From Taeniopygia guttata (lineage: Eukaryota; Chordata; Aves; Passeriformes; Estrildidae), in NCBI RefSeq assembly GCF_048771995.1, contig NC_133024.1, forward strand, positions 115,527,001 to 115,591,000: a stretch of DNA of 64,000 bases. The letters are read 5' to 3'. Under the pieces are notes generated by a model that was not told the DNA's origin, did no database searches, and saw only the letters and a program-made list of their open reading frames with translations. The first letter of the stretch is position 1. Each line of letters opens with the position of its first letter. Both the position numbers and the translations under genes were made by a program. Of this stretch, positions 1 through 11,561 are shown piece after piece.

Positions 1-1984
1 GGGTGATCCCCAGCACAGAGTGACTGTCCAGCCTGAGCTCCGTGGATTCAAAAGCACAAAATTCACCCAGGATCTCCTGTGACCCCGGGAGCTTGTGTTT
101 TTCACAAGTCGCATCCACACAGGCCCTGAGTGGGGGTCTGGGGGCACCGGCACTGCCTCAGGAAAGGCCTTTTCCTTTCTGCTTGGAATGTGGCAGCTTC
201 CCGGGGCAGCCTCTGCTGGTTCATGCCCAGGGGACCACAGACCTTTGGGGGATGCAAAAGGACCAAAAGACCCTCGGGATGAGGCAAAAGGACCAACCAA
301 TTTTTTGTTGACACAAACAGCAGCAAATCCACTTTGTGAGGCAGGGAAACTGAGGCACGGCTTGAAGCAGGGAGGGCAGAACAGCAGGAGGGACTGGGGC
401 AGCCCCGGTTTGTTCTCCCAGGAGCCCCCACCTGCCGTGAGACCCTGCTGCTCCCCTCACTGACTGGGATTTCCAGCAGAGCTGCTGGGTTTGGCTGCTC
501 CAAGCCCATCCCTAATCTCGGCTGTGGGTTTTCCACCAGGCTGGGTTCGGTGCTGAGCTCTGCTCATTTGGGATTTCTCCACCCTCAGAGGTAAAACCCG
601 GGGTGGAGAGGCAGAGGGAGCAGAGCAGAGCTGGGGGTGAGCTGCCCTGACCCTACAAGGCTCAATTTACCCCACTCAGTTCCAGAGGTGTCCCAGACAC
701 GAGGCTGGAGCCAGGGGCCAGCTGCTCCCCAGGGTTTGCAGCTTCCAGGTGTGGGAAGCACCTGCGCCCCTGTCCCTGAAAAGCCCTGCCCCAAATCTCC
801 TTGTTCTGCACCGTCCCAGCCCCAGTGCCCCGGGGAGCTCCTCGCTGCCCAGTTTGTTCTCCCTGCTAGGCAGGCAGGAAATAACTCGGTGATTGAGGGT
901 GCACCCTGGCCCCAGCCCTGCTCTGCCCAGCAGTGCCCAGCCGTGCCCGGCTGCCGAGGGGAGCTGGGCAGCTGCTGCTGTGTGGCACAGAAGGTCCCCA
1001 GCCCCTGCGGCAGCCAGCATGGACTGCCCAAAGCTGGGGCAGGGAGGACAGCGATGGGCACAGCAGAGGTGGGGCGGGCAGGGCTGACCTCTGGCAGCTC
1101 CTGTCCCTGTCCCTCGGGGTGGACGCTGAGCTGGCGCTGTGCTGCTTTCACTGGCCGGGCCAGGCGCTGCTGCCTGGAGAGGACTTCCACCTCCTCCTTC
1201 CCCTCTGTGTGGTGGGGATGGTTGTTGGAGAGCTCCTTGAGGACCGGAGAGCCTCCCCACGTCCCGTCAGCAGCTCTGCTGGGCCTGGGTCAGCCCCTGG
1301 AGCAGCTGCTGGCTGGAGGGGGCAGACCCTGGAAATCCCAGTTCTGGAGCTGGACGGTGGGCATGGTCTGGGCATGGCTCTGGGCAGGCTCCTGCTCTGC
1401 TCTGGGGCTGCAGAGTGCCCGAGGGAAGGGAACCAAGCGGGCCAGGCCCGTGTCCATCCCTGAGGAGGAGCAGGGCTGGGTGCTGCTGGCCGTGCCCACG
1501 CGAGCACTGCTGCTGTGGTGGCTCTGGGGACAGGCACAGCTTCCAGTTCGTCCTGTGGCCACCAGGCCCCAGGCAGTCCAAGCTGGTCCCCGGCCACCCC
1601 GTGGTCCTGAGTGCATGAGGGGTTGGCTGGGGCTCACCAGGAGGAGAGAATGTGGGCCTGGCAGGGTCCCCCTGCACATCTGGGCTGGGGTCCCAACCAG
1701 GAGCTGAGGCAGGAGCAGCCCCCGGGTTTGTCAAGGCACCTTTACAGGACCGTGGCTTTGGGCTCAGCTAGGAACCAGAAACTCCAGGTGGCTTCTCCCT
1801 AAAGTTACACAGGTTCTGTCCTCCCTGCTTTGTCTCTGCTCCACCGGGAGGGTTTTGCCTGGCTCAGGCTGCACCGCCAGCCTGCTGGAAACATCAGTCA
1901 TTCCACAATTAGCAGGCACTAATTAGGCTGCTGGAGCTTCCAGGGGATGCTGCAGCTCAGCCTCCTCCACTGGCCCATTTAGAC
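1..1984. other. GC-rich stretch with no recognised gene
   Basis: Several open frames cross this stretch on both strands, the longest about 356 codons at 637-1707. None has a recognisable domain, and frames on both strands are open together, as expected where GC-rich DNA has few stop codons. No CR1 or LTR was recognised. Confidence 0.5.
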
Positions 1985-2105
1985 TTTGGATCACAGAATC
2001 GCAGACAGGTTTGGGTTGGAAGGGACCTTAAAGGCCGTCTCATTCCGAGCCCCTGCACTGCCAGTGCCATGTCCCCAAGTGCCACTCCTCAATCTCTGCC
2101 CCGAG
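1985..2105 (-). mobile_element. CR1 LINE 3' end fragment
   Basis: It starts with the inverted CR1 tail (TCACAGAATCGCAGA) followed by the antisense GGTTGGAAGGGACCTTAAAG block. It then runs into an older-looking body (TGCCATGTCCCCAAGTGCCA). The fragment is 5'-truncated, as most CR1 copies are. Confidence 0.8.
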
Positions 2106-2234
2106 ATCCCGGCAGAGCCAGGTGAGACCCCCTGTCCTCCCCCTCAGAGCTGTCCTCAGAGCCTGGCCCCTGGGAAGGAGCTTTGGGACACACCGTGGTG
2201 GCAGAGGCTTCCCCAGGCTCAAAAAAACCCACAG

Positions 2235-2402
2235 GAGAGGCCCTGGGTCCCCAAAGAGCCCCTGAGTCCCCAAAGAACCCCTGGGTCCTCAAAGAGCCCC
2301 TGGGTCCCCAAAGAGCCCCTGGGTCTCCAGACAGCCCCTGGGTCCCCAAAGAGCCCCTGGGTCCCCAAACAGCCCCTGGGTCCCCAAAGAGCCCCTGGGT
2401 CC
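2235..2402. repeat. 18 bp minisatellite
   Basis: About nine units of roughly CCCAAAGAGCCCCTGGGT. The unit length is a multiple of three, so the array reads as a repeating peptide (KEPLGPQ-like) in open frames; these are not evidence of a gene. Confidence 0.9.
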
Positions 2403-2738
2403 TGAGGGTAACTGTGGAGCCCCAAGAGCAACTGGGGAGCCCGAGGGTAACTGGGGAGCCTGGAGGGTAACTGGGGAGCCCCGAGGGTAACTGGGGAGCC
2501 CCGAGGGTAGCTGGGGAGCCCCGAGGGTACCTGGGGAGCCTGGAGGGTAACTGGGGAGCCCCGAGGGTAACTGGGGAGCCCCGAGGGTAACTGGGGAGCC
2601 CCGAGGGTAACTGGGGAGCCCCGAGGGTACCTGGGGAGCCCCGAGGGTAGCTGGGGAGCCTGGAGGGTAACTGGGGAGCCCCGAGGGTAGCTGGGGACCC
2701 CGAGGGTAACTGGGGAGCCCCGAGGGTAACCGGGGAGC
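2403..2738. repeat. 20 bp minisatellite
   Basis: About sixteen units of GAGGGTAACTGGGGAGCCCC with single-base variants (GTAGCT, GTACCT, TGGAGGG). It directly follows the 18 bp array and ends at a CpG-rich segment. Confidence 0.92.
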
Positions 2739-2739
2739 C

Positions 2740-2935
2740 CGGGGACACCCGCCCGGCCAGAGCCGGTGCCGTCCTGCCCCCGAGAGGGATGTGCGGGCCG
2801 GGATGCCGCAAATCGCCGTCCCCTTGCCGGGACTGTCCCAGCGCGGGGCGAGCGGCGGAGCGCGGCTCGATGCTTCCCTCTGCCGGGGCTGCGGCCGAGC
2901 GGGGCGGCCCGGGGCGCGCGGGGTGCGGGGCTGCG
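2740..2935. promoter_or_regulatory. Small CpG-rich segment, possible CpG island core
   Basis: About 200 bases dense in CpG (GCGCGGGGCGAGCGGCGGAG and similar), lying between two G-rich tandem arrays. No TATA box, exon or protein could be tied to it. It may be a promoter remnant or only a high-GC spacer. Confidence 0.3.
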
Positions 2936-3625
2936 GGGCGCGGGTGCGGGGTGCGGGATGGGTGCGGGATGGGTGCGGGGTGCGGGGTGCGGGTGCGGGG
3001 TGCGGGATGGGTGCGGGGTGCGGGGTGCGGGGTGCGGGGTGCGGGGTGCGGGGTGCGGGGTGCGGGGTGCGGGTGCGGGTGCGGGTGCGGGGTGCGGGGT
3101 GCGGGGTGCGGGGTGGGGGTCAGGATGTGGGGTGCGGGTCAGGGTGTGGGGTATGGATGGGTGTGGGGTGCGGATGGGTGCGGGATGGGGGTCAGTGTGG
3201 GGTGCGGGATGCGTGTGGGATGGGTGTGGGATGGGGATGTGGGATGGGGATGTGGGGTGTGTCTGTGGGGTGTGTCTGTGGGATGCAGAATGTGGGGTGC
3301 AGGATGCGGGATATGGGATGTGTCTGTGGGATGTGGGATGTGGGATGTGGGATGTGGGATGCAGGATGTGGGATGCAGGATGTGGGGTGTAGGATGCGGG
3401 ATATGGGATGCAGGATGTGGGATGCAGGATATGGGATGTGGCTGCGGGATGCAGCATGTGGGATGTGAGGTGCAGGATGTGAAATGCAGGATGTGGGATA
3501 CGGGATGTGAGGTGCAGGATGTGGGATGCAGGATGTGGGATACGGGATGTGAGGTGCAGGATGTGGGATGCGGGATATGGCTGCGGGATGCAGGATGTGG
3601 ATGCAGGATGTGGATATGCGGATGC
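2925..3625. repeat. G-rich short tandem repeats, (GGGGTGC)n passing into (GGGATGTGGGATGCA)n
   Basis: The first 200 bases are mainly 6-7 base units (GGGTGC, GGGGTGC). They then drift into GGGATGTGGGATGCAGGAT units. Nearly all G lies on the plus strand, in runs of three or four spaced by 3-6 bases, which is a potential G-quadruplex array. Long opposing open frames here are low-complexity artefacts. Confidence 0.9.
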
Positions 3626-3739
3626 AGGGTGAGGGAGGCAGATGTAGAGGCAGGAGATGGGATGAGATGCAGAATCCAGAGGCAGGAGGCAGACGCAGGA
3701 TGCAATAGGCAGGTGGGGGCTGTGGAAAATGGAAATGCA

Positions 3740-4290
3740 GGAGGTGGGTGTGGTTGCAGGGTGAGGGAGGTGGGATGTGGATGTGGATGAGGATGAGGAT
3801 GAGGATGTGGATGAGGATGAGGGAGGTGCGATGTGGATGAGGATGAGGATGAGGGAGGTGGGATGTGGATGTGGATGTGGATGAGGATGAGGATGAGGAT
3901 GTGGATGAGGATGAGGGAGGTGCGATGTGGATGAGGATGAGGATGAGGGAGGTGGGATCAGATGTGGATGCAGGATGAGGGAGGTGGGATGTGGATGAGG
4001 ATGAGGATGCAGGATGAGGGAGGTGGGATGCGGATGTGGATGCAGGGTGAGGGAGGTGGGATGTGGATGTGGATGAGGGTGAGGGAAGTGGGATGTGGAT
4101 GCTGATGAGGATGAGGGAGGTGGGATGTGGATGTGCATGCAGGGTGAGGGAGGTGGGATGTGGATGAGGATGCAGGATGAGGGAGGTGGGATGCAGATGA
4201 GGATGCAGGATGAGGGAGGTGGGATGTGGATGTGGATGCCAATGTGGATGCAGGATGAGGGAGGTGGGATGCAGACACGGATGAGGGATG
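3740..4290. repeat. Compound (GGATGA/GGATGTG)n - GAGGGAGGTG array
   Basis: Hexamer-like GGATGA and GGATGT units are punctuated about every 50-60 bases by GATGAGGGAGGTGGGATG, giving a higher-order repeat. The plus strand is purine-rich. It shares units with the preceding array and probably arose from it. Confidence 0.9.
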
Positions 4291-4535
4291 CTCCAGTCCC
4301 TGCTGCCCCCATCACCCTGTGGCCTCAGCCTGCACTGGGGGCTCCCCAGGTCACAAGAAGAGGAACCATCTCCACAGAGTCCCTGTGAGAGGCTGCTCTC
4401 CTGCACAGCCTCTGCAGAGAAACTTCACCTGAAGGTTTCTCCTGGGGAACCTCAGCGAAGCCTCAGCCAGGGACAGGAGCCACGTGCCTTGGGGGGTCTG
4501 GGGGATGTAACTGCCACCCCCTCACTGCCCCGAGG

Positions 4536-4885
4536 ATCACGGAATCATTAAAGTGGCAAAAGGCCTCCAGGATGGAGAGAAACTATTTACAAGAGCCTGG
4601 AGGGACAGGAGCCAGGGAATGGCTCCCAGTGCCAGGGACAGGGCTGGGTGGGAGATTGGGAATTGGGAATTGTTTCCTGGCAGGGTGGGCAGGGCTGGGA
4701 TGGAATTCCCAGAGCAGCTGGGGCTGCCCCTGGATCCCTGGCAGTGCCCAAGGCCAGGCTGGACACTGGGGCTGGAGCAGCCTGGGACAGTGGGAGGTGT
4801 CCCTGCCATGGCAGGGGTGGAAGTAGATGATCCTTAAGGTCCCTTCCACCCAGACCATTTCCAGATTCCATGATTCCCTGATATG
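4536..4885 (+). mobile_element. CR1 LINE 3' fragment
   Basis: Sense CR1 body with the landmarks CTGGCAGGGTGGGCAGGGCT, TGGATCCCTGGCAGTGCCCA and CCTGCCATGGCAGGGGTGG, ending in AAGGTCCCTTCCACCCAGAC and a degenerate ATTCCATG tail. A piece of inverted CR1 tail (GGATCACGGAATCATT) lies just 5' of it, suggesting a nested or paired insertion. Confidence 0.85.
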
Positions 4886-5474
4886 CCCTCACATCTGGGA
4901 GCCCCAGGCAGACCTGTGGCAAGCCCACCTCGTGGTGGGTCGCACAGCTCACAGCCTGTCTGGGATGCTGCACCAGGCAGGAATCCCACCTCGAGGTGGG
5001 ACCTCCCTCCCTTGTCAGCCCCTCTGCAGACCCGCAGACCTGGTCCTCAAAGCTGCCAATCTCTGGGAGCTGCAATTGCTTTTCTGGTTAATCTTTAACT
5101 CCCCTTTGTGCCCACAAGAATAACTGTTCTCACTGATAACCCCTGCCCGATCCCTGTGATCCCCGTGGCTCTGCTCCCTAATTAACTGATGGAAATTGCT
5201 GATATCCCTGGCACAAAGGCGTGGATATTCAGCACTCTGCTATACAATTTTAGACTTTATTGAGGTATTTATTCATGATTTTTTTAGCAAAGAAAGCAGG
5301 CACAGCCTCATTTTCTATTAGATGTTTTTGTGGAAGGAAAATCAATAGAGGAAATTATGTTTGGTTCAAATATTTATGCTGTGACATCACTCAGGGTATG
5401 GGCATATCTCCAAATTAGCCACATGAAGTGTGCAAAGCACAAAGCCACATCTGACCATAAAAATGGCATGTACA

Positions 5475-5785
5475 GAGTCATGGAATTGTGGAATGGTTTG
5501 GACTGGAAGGGACCTTAAAGGCCACAGAATCAGAGAATCGTAGAATAGAATCCCTGGGGCTGGAAAAGCCCTCCCAGCCCAGGGAGTCCCAGCTGGGCCC
5601 CATGCCCACCTTGTCCCCAGCCCAGAGCACTCAGTGCCACCTCCAGGGGACACCTGCAGGGATGGGCACTCCAAAGCTCCCTGGGCAGCCCCTGCCAGGG
5701 CCTGAGCACCGTTTCCATGGGGAAATTGCTGCTGCTGTCCCAGCTGAGCCTGCCCTACCCCAGCCTGAGGCTCTGATCATCGTGA
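5475..5785 (-). mobile_element. Two adjoining CR1 fragments of different subfamilies
   Basis: A short inverted tail (GAATGGTTTGGACTGGAAGG, 5475-5525) is followed at once by a second inverted tail and the other CR1 body type, marked by TGCCCACCTTGTCCCCAGCC and GGAAATTGCTGCTGCTGTCC. This looks like insertion of one CR1 at or near the tail of another. Confidence 0.8.
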
Positions 5786-6804
5786 GAATTCACAACTCTC
5801 AGGTGGAATTTCATCACCCCAGTCTGTGCAGTAATTCCAGTTGGCACCAGGTGATGAGTTTGCCCTTCAATTTTGAACATCATTTCTGCTGTCTGTGTGA
5901 GCTGTGTGACCCCAGCACCCCTGTGAGGCTCCAGCACACACCCCCAGCTCCAGCCCAGCTCCTGCTGTGACTGTGGGGTCCCATTTGGCTTTCTGGTGGT
6001 CCAGGACTGACCCGATTTTTGCTTTGTGCACAACTGGAGTCACCACAGTGGGACCAGCAGCAGATGTTGGCCATGAGAATGTCAGCAGTGGGAGAAGAAT
6101 TTTTCAGGAATTTGTGAGTCTTGGCCAGGCTGCTCACTGCAGCACTGGGGATGAGCACAGCACAGGTGTGGGAGGTGCGGGTGTTCAAGGCCCTGGTCTC
6201 AGTGGTGGAGAAAGTGCATGTGGAATACATCTTGGGGCTAAAGCAGGGATTGGAAATAAAACCCCCACAGCCCTGCAGCACCCACAGCCCATCGCTGTCT
6301 GCTGGAGCAGGACACCCAGCCCCGGTCCAGGACACGGACTGAGCATCGTGGGGCTGCTGGATCCCCTCCTGCCCGGCCTGAGAGCCCCAGCTCCCCCAGA
6401 CCTCAGCACCAGCCACCCTCCTGCAAGGTCTCCTGCTGACCTTTCTGCTCAGGTATTCTTCCCCTGGAATAAAAGCACCGGTTATAATGAAATTTAACCC
6501 AAAATGTGTGGGACAGGTCTGCTCAGGCCCAAAGCAGGCAGCAGCACAGTCTGCCCTCAGGCACGGGTTTACTCCTGCTGATTTTGGCTAATGCTAACAA
6601 GGGTTCTGTGGGACTGACTTTCCGAGCTCAGGACCCGTGTCCGTGGCAGGGAGGTGCTCAGTGCCCACCCTCAGCCCCCTCCGACAGCCTTGAGGCCACC
6701 TCAGCCTCCCACGGGGAGCTGCCCTCAGCAGAATCCTCAGGGAAACATCCTCCCCCTGCCAGCTGTGCCCCCTGGCACAGGGACTGAGGAGATTTGTTTC
6801 TTCT
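5786..6804. other. No recognised gene or repeat
   Basis: Open frames of up to about 178 codons occur on both strands without known motifs. An AATAAA at about 6255 has no associated gene. Confidence 0.4.
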
Positions 6805-6915
6805 CTGGAACTTTATTTTCTCCTAGTGGAAGGTGTCCCTGCCTGTGGCAGGGGTGGAACTGGATGGGTTTTAAGGTCCCTCCCAACCCAAAGCCTTCTG
6901 TTAGAATACATGAAA
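6805..6915 (+). mobile_element. CR1 LINE 3' end, short
   Basis: Only the last 100 bases remain: GGAAGGTGTCCCTGCCTGTG, then GGGTTTTAAGGTCCCTCCCA and a degenerate tail. Confidence 0.75.
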
Positions 6916-6994
6916 TAAAAGCCTCTCGGAGCCCCTCAGAGAGAAAGGGATGCAGGGATGGAACTGGAACCTTCAGAGAAACTGAAGTATATTG

Positions 6995-7560
6995 AGCCAC
7001 ACAGACATGAAGTAGGAGTGTAAGTTTTAGTCTATATCTTAAGAGACTGGGTTAGCAGTAAAAGGCCCTAAAGCCTAGTTTAAAGTTCAGTAGTGATACC
7101 TTTCACAAAATTACCTTAGTTCCAGACATCATGAAAACACAGAGAGCATTGCTTGCATTTCTAGATAGAGCAGATAGAACATCTGTGTGAACAGACAGAA
7201 CTGTGTGTGTAGGTTTGGGGTAAGAACAGACACTGCTTTTGCACATTAGAATTAAGCTTGGCTAGGTGTAAGAAGAATGTTTTAGAATCGTGTTTTTAGC
7301 TGTTCAGATGGTTTATGAGTAAAATCCCCCTGTATTAGGAGGCAGAAGAGGTAGTAGTAGCTGCTGCTAGCTGCTGCTGCTTCTGCTGCCTCTGCTCAGA
7401 ACATCAAGACCCTGTGCCAGAAAGCTTTTAGCTTTTTTTAGCATGGACTTCAATACCCTGAACTCTTCGCCTTCGAGGCTGGTGTATTCATGCAATAAAC
7501 AACTTTACAACTACCAACAACTGCTCCTGTCTCTTTGAAGACCCAAGACCCGCTCATAAC
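6995..7560 (+). mobile_element. Probable solo LTR of an endogenous retrovirus
   Basis: An AT-richer block of about 550 bases, unlike its GC-rich surroundings, with a poly(A) signal AATAAA at 7494-7499 followed by a U5-like GACCCAAGACCCGCTCA end. No gag, pol or env frame lies beside it, so it is read as a solo LTR. The family is not certain and the ends are approximate. It carries no open frame and is treated as a fossil. Confidence 0.5.
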
Positions 7561-8290
7561 CCCTTCTGTCTTCCCCTGGTTCTGTGCCAGCCTGGCTGAG
7601 AGCTGTGGCACAGCTCCCAAAGAGCTGCCCACTGCTGGCCACGGGCTTTGTACCACGTTTGCAGGGTCCCAGGGACCCGAGCCGTGCCAGCTCTGCTGCC
7701 TGAGGACTCGTCCTGTGGGTTTGCTTCCTCCAGCTTTCCTTCAGACGATGCCATGGCCCCTCTGCTCCTCACTGCGTGCTGCAAACGTGCCTCTGATGGG
7801 AGGCAGAGCACAGCAGAACTCTGGGCTGAGGGGACAGAGGCAAGGCTCCAGCACGCTGAGGCGGTGCACAGAATGCATGGCAGGGCCTCCAGGAGAGGGG
7901 ACAGGCTGTGGCACAGAGGGCACAAGGCACTGAGGGACGGGCACGGGCTGCTACTGCAGACCTCAGGGCTACAAACAGCTCTGGAATGCTCAGTTAAGGA
8001 AATACAAGCACAGAGAGGGACAAACATGGTTTGGAGGCGACAGAGAGAGCAAAGAATGAGCCTCTGGTGTGGAAAAATGCAGCATATTTAGGTCAGGGGG
8101 TGTACGGGATACAGGCAGGACAACAGGGAGATGGTGCAGTGTTCTGCATCAGCCCATGCACAAGTTCCCCCTGCAAGGACAAGGTCTAGACATCCACACG
8201 GGACAGCCTGGAAAGTTCTTTGGAGAGGTGGGGGGATCTGCACACCCAGAACACAGTGACTGTCCAGGGAAAGGTCACAGGAAATGTAAT
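7561..8290. other. No recognised gene
   Basis: Open frames on both strands (up to about 157 codons) have no recognisable motif. Nothing else was identified. Confidence 0.4.
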
Positions 8291-8299
8291 TCTGGGCTG

Positions 8300-8465
8300 A
8301 ACCACAGGTAAATGGAAAAGCCTGTCCTGGGAAGTGTTCCAGGCTGGACAGGGCTGGGAGCAAGCTGGGACAGTGGAAGCTGTCCATGCCCATGCAGGGG
8401 CTGGAACTGGATGAGCTTTAATGTCCCTCCCAACCAAACACTCCTTTGACTCTATGATTTCTGCT
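8300..8465 (+). mobile_element. CR1 LINE 3' fragment, diverged
   Basis: It ends with TGGATGAGCTTTAATGTCCC, CCAACCAAACACTCC and a CTATGATT tail. The body is shorter and more diverged than the young copies nearby. Confidence 0.75.
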
Positions 8466-8939
8466 TTTCAACAAATTTTGTCTGGGTAAGCATCAAGTCA
8501 ACCAAGTGTCCGCTGGCACCAAATGGCTCCAGGACCAGCTGTGAAAATCTGCAGAAGTCCCTGGTGCAGAAGCCTGGGCAGGAAGGAGTAAAAGCATTGC
8601 TGATGTCCACTGGAGCAAGAAAATTGAACCAGGATTAGAGCAGGATGTGTCCGGGAAGGGGCAGTGTCCCCGTGGGGCAGCCCCGTTTTGGGGCCAACTT
8701 CCCTGTTCTGGTCCGTGGTGACCGAGCAACACAAAGGACAGCTCCAGGGCAGCCCTGGGGCCAGGAGTGGGCATCAGCTGCTGGCTGAGAGCAGATCCAG
8801 TGGACAGGGATCGACCAAGAGTCCCCCAGAGCCCCTGGAGCCATTTCCAGAAAGGCCCAGAAGAACAGAGTGCAGGTGCTCACAGGGACCCCGATGCCAG
8901 CAGGGGAAACTTTCCTACAGAAAGTGCCCCCAAACCCGG

Positions 8940-9265
8940 GCAGTGCCCCAGGACACCCTGCTTGGATCAGTGCTGAAGCCAGGACTGGTGATCTCCTTTC
9001 CTATTCAGTCTCTCTTTCACACTCTCCTGCCTCCCTCTTTCATTTTACTCTTTTATTTCTCTCACTATTACAAGGTAGGGGTGAAACATGTGTCGATTTC
9101 CAGGCCAAGTGTGGAGCTGGCCAATAAAACCTGGTTTTTGAGCTTTGTTTGTGGGACCCTTGTGGCTTTTGCCATTCCTTTGTGACCATGGGCACCTATG
9201 ACTCTTGGGTGCTCCCTTCTTCACAAGAGTGGGACGTGACACCTGGTACGACTGAGTCACCGAGC
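8940..9265 (+). mobile_element. Possible LTR fragment
   Basis: CCAATAAAACCTGG (AATAAA at 9123-9128) is followed by about 120 bases rich in T and G that resemble an LTR R-U5 region. No partner LTR or retroviral coding was seen. The call rests on composition and the signal only, and ends are uncertain. Confidence 0.3.
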
Positions 9266-9604
9266 AATAAAACAACAGATTTCAAAGAAAAAGCAATTCA
9301 CTGGGGAGAACACGTCAGATGGAAGATGACAGGCTGGTGGCTGACAATTATCTCTCAGGAACAAGCTGTCACTGCTCTGACAATGTTACAACACAGTTCA
9401 GTGATCAGCAGTGCCAAAAACAAACCAGATATTAGAAATTCCCTGGCAAGGAGCAGGAAACGTGGCCAGGACAGTGCAGGGCATCTGAAACTGCCGCAGT
9501 CCTGAGCCTCGGGGGGCAAAAATCTTCTGGTGGAGGCAGCAGAGGTGGCAAAGGGCCCCAAGTGGGTGGGGGGATCTGCTCAGTGACATCTCCAGTGTGA
9601 GAAG

Positions 9605-9900
9605 CACAAAGTGGTTTTCTACCTGCCAGGAGGGGACAGCCGGGGGGTCGGGCTCTGCTCCAGGGAACAGGGACAGGAGGAGAGGGAACGGCCTCAGGCT
9701 GGGCCAGGGCAGGCTCAGCTGGGACAGCAGCAGCAATTTCCCCATGGAAAGGGGGCTCAGGCCCTGGCAGGGGCTGCCCAGGGAGCTTTGGAGTGCCCAT
9801 CCCTGCAGGTGTCCCCTGGAGGTGGCACTGAGTGCTCTGGGCTGGGGACAAGGTGGGGAGGTCTCTTCCAGCCTCAGGGATTCTGTGATCACCAGAGCAG
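9605..9900 (+). mobile_element. CR1 LINE fragment (GGGGACAGCCGGGGGGTCGG subtype)
   Basis: Sense body beginning at TGCCAGGAGGGGACAGCC, with CAGCAGCAATTTCCCCATGG and AGTGCTCTGGGCTGGGGACA, and a 3' end of CAGGGATTCTGTGATCA. It matches the copies at 18.66, 39.6 and 57.9 kb. Confidence 0.88.
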
Positions 9901-10965
9901 GGTCTACCAGAGCCTAAAGTGCTCACACATGAAATCTAGAAGGATTTGCTCTTCATGCAAGTGATTCATCACTGAAACAGCAGTGATGAGAGTGAAGAAA
10001 AGAGCAAATCAGCCCCCAAACATGCTCCAGGAGGAAGACTCTGCCCCCATGCTGAGGGAAGGGCTTTCCACGGGCTCTGGTGAAGCTTTCAGCTCCAGTG
10101 GATGTGCTCAGGGGTTACAAGGAGGTGCACTGCTGCCCCTCAGCACCTGCATTTCTGGTTTGTGGTGGGAGTTGTTCTTCTCCTTCTGAGCAGCAGCCTG
10201 GGTGTCATTTGCTGCCTTTTGCATTTACTCGATTTGTTCCATACCCGGAGCCCTGGGTCGGTGCCTCCTGGGCTCCTCTGGTGCCTGCTGCAGGGTGAGG
10301 GGAGCAGAGAGGGCCTGGGGTGAAGGCCAGGGCTGGGCAGACAGCTGCTTTGGGAAGGAATGCTGGATCCCTCCCAGGCAGGAGGTGCTGCTTGCGAAAG
10401 GCTGGAGCGGCGGCTGTCACCCAAACATTGTCCCTGTGCTGACAAACGCTGGCAACAGCCACAGCCCCTTGGAGAGGGGGAAGTTCCTCCCCAGAGGCAG
10501 CACCTGTGCCAGCAGCTCTGCAGTTAAAGCTGCCCCGGGAAGCTGCTGAGCTGAGTGCGGTTTGTGGTGTGCAGAGGTTAGAGGCTCTTCGGGCTGGTAA
10601 GGCTGACACAGATCTGGGGGCACAAATGCAGTTATAACACGGGTCAGCTGCTTCCTAGCTCTCACGTTTCTGTGTCTGCCTCCTTGGGCCTGAAGCTGCT
10701 TTTTCTGGGGTGTTTTGTGCTGTTTTAATGCTGTAAATGCTTTGTCTTGCTTCTGTGTTCTGCAAAATTCTTCTTAAAATGTGTCTGCTTCAGACCCTTG
10801 TGCTGTGTCAACAAGGAATGGGAAGGAATTTTCGTGGTTAAGTCTTGATGTTGGTTGATGGGTGTGGGGTTGGTTTTTGGGCTTTTTTTGTTAGAAAATG
10901 ACTATAAAATTGGTCCCGGGCTCTAGGCAGGCAGAGGAGGCCAAGGATGTGTGAAATGTGTTTTG
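9901..10965. other. No recognised gene; T-rich 3' half
   Basis: The stretch from 10680 to 10920 is T-rich and not repetitive. No exon, RNA gene or mobile element could be named. Confidence 0.4.
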
Positions 10966-10969
10966 TCAC

Positions 10970-11100
10970 TCAAATCAGCCCAGGCTGGAGCACCCTGGGA
11001 TGGTGGGAGGTGACTGCCCATGGCAGGGCTGGAATGAGATGGGCTTTAAGATTCCTCCCAGCCCAAACCCTCCTGTGATTCTTTGGTGATTCAGCCCTCC
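10970..11100 (+). mobile_element. CR1 LINE 3' end
   Basis: CCCAGGCTGGAGCACCCTGG leads to GGGCTTTAAGATTCCTCCCA and a GTGATTCTTTGGTGATTC tail. Confidence 0.8.
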
Positions 11101-11561
11101 TGGAGACCTCGGGAGAGGGTTTCCAAGTCTCAGAGGCAGATAAAGAAAGGACAGATAGGCTGTCCTAGCACAGCCCTGCAGCTCCTGGCCCACGCAAGGG
11201 GCTGTGTTTGGTGCATTCCCTGCCTCTCTGAGCACTCAGGAGAGTCATCCCTGAGCTCCCCGTGTCTGGGGGGGTGCAGGAGGTTGGGGGGCTGGAAGCT
11301 TCTCTCTGAAGCAGTGGGGTGGCAAGAGGACCCTGAAGTGAGGGGGTCTCGGAGCACCCTCCTCGCTCAGGGGGGACGGAGTGACCAGCCCCAGCTCTCC
11401 TGGGGCTGTTTGTCCCGCTGTGGGGCTGTCCCGATGATAACGGTGCCTGACCTTGCAGCCAGCCTCGGGGGGGCTGCACGGTGTCCTTGGTGCCACCCAC
11501 TGCTGCCAGCTCCTCAGGAGTGCCACAGCACCTCCCTCGCTGCTGCCCGCACCAAACCCTG

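Noticed and set aside
637-1707. A 356-codon open frame
   Set aside because: Equally long frames exist on the opposite strand; no domain, no splice pattern and no conserved motif. Read as a GC-rich artefact.
2219-4315. A 698-codon open frame on the minus strand and several long plus-strand frames
   Set aside because: They are translations of simple tandem repeats (PHPHP, LPSGSPVTLGAP and similar), open in several frames at once.
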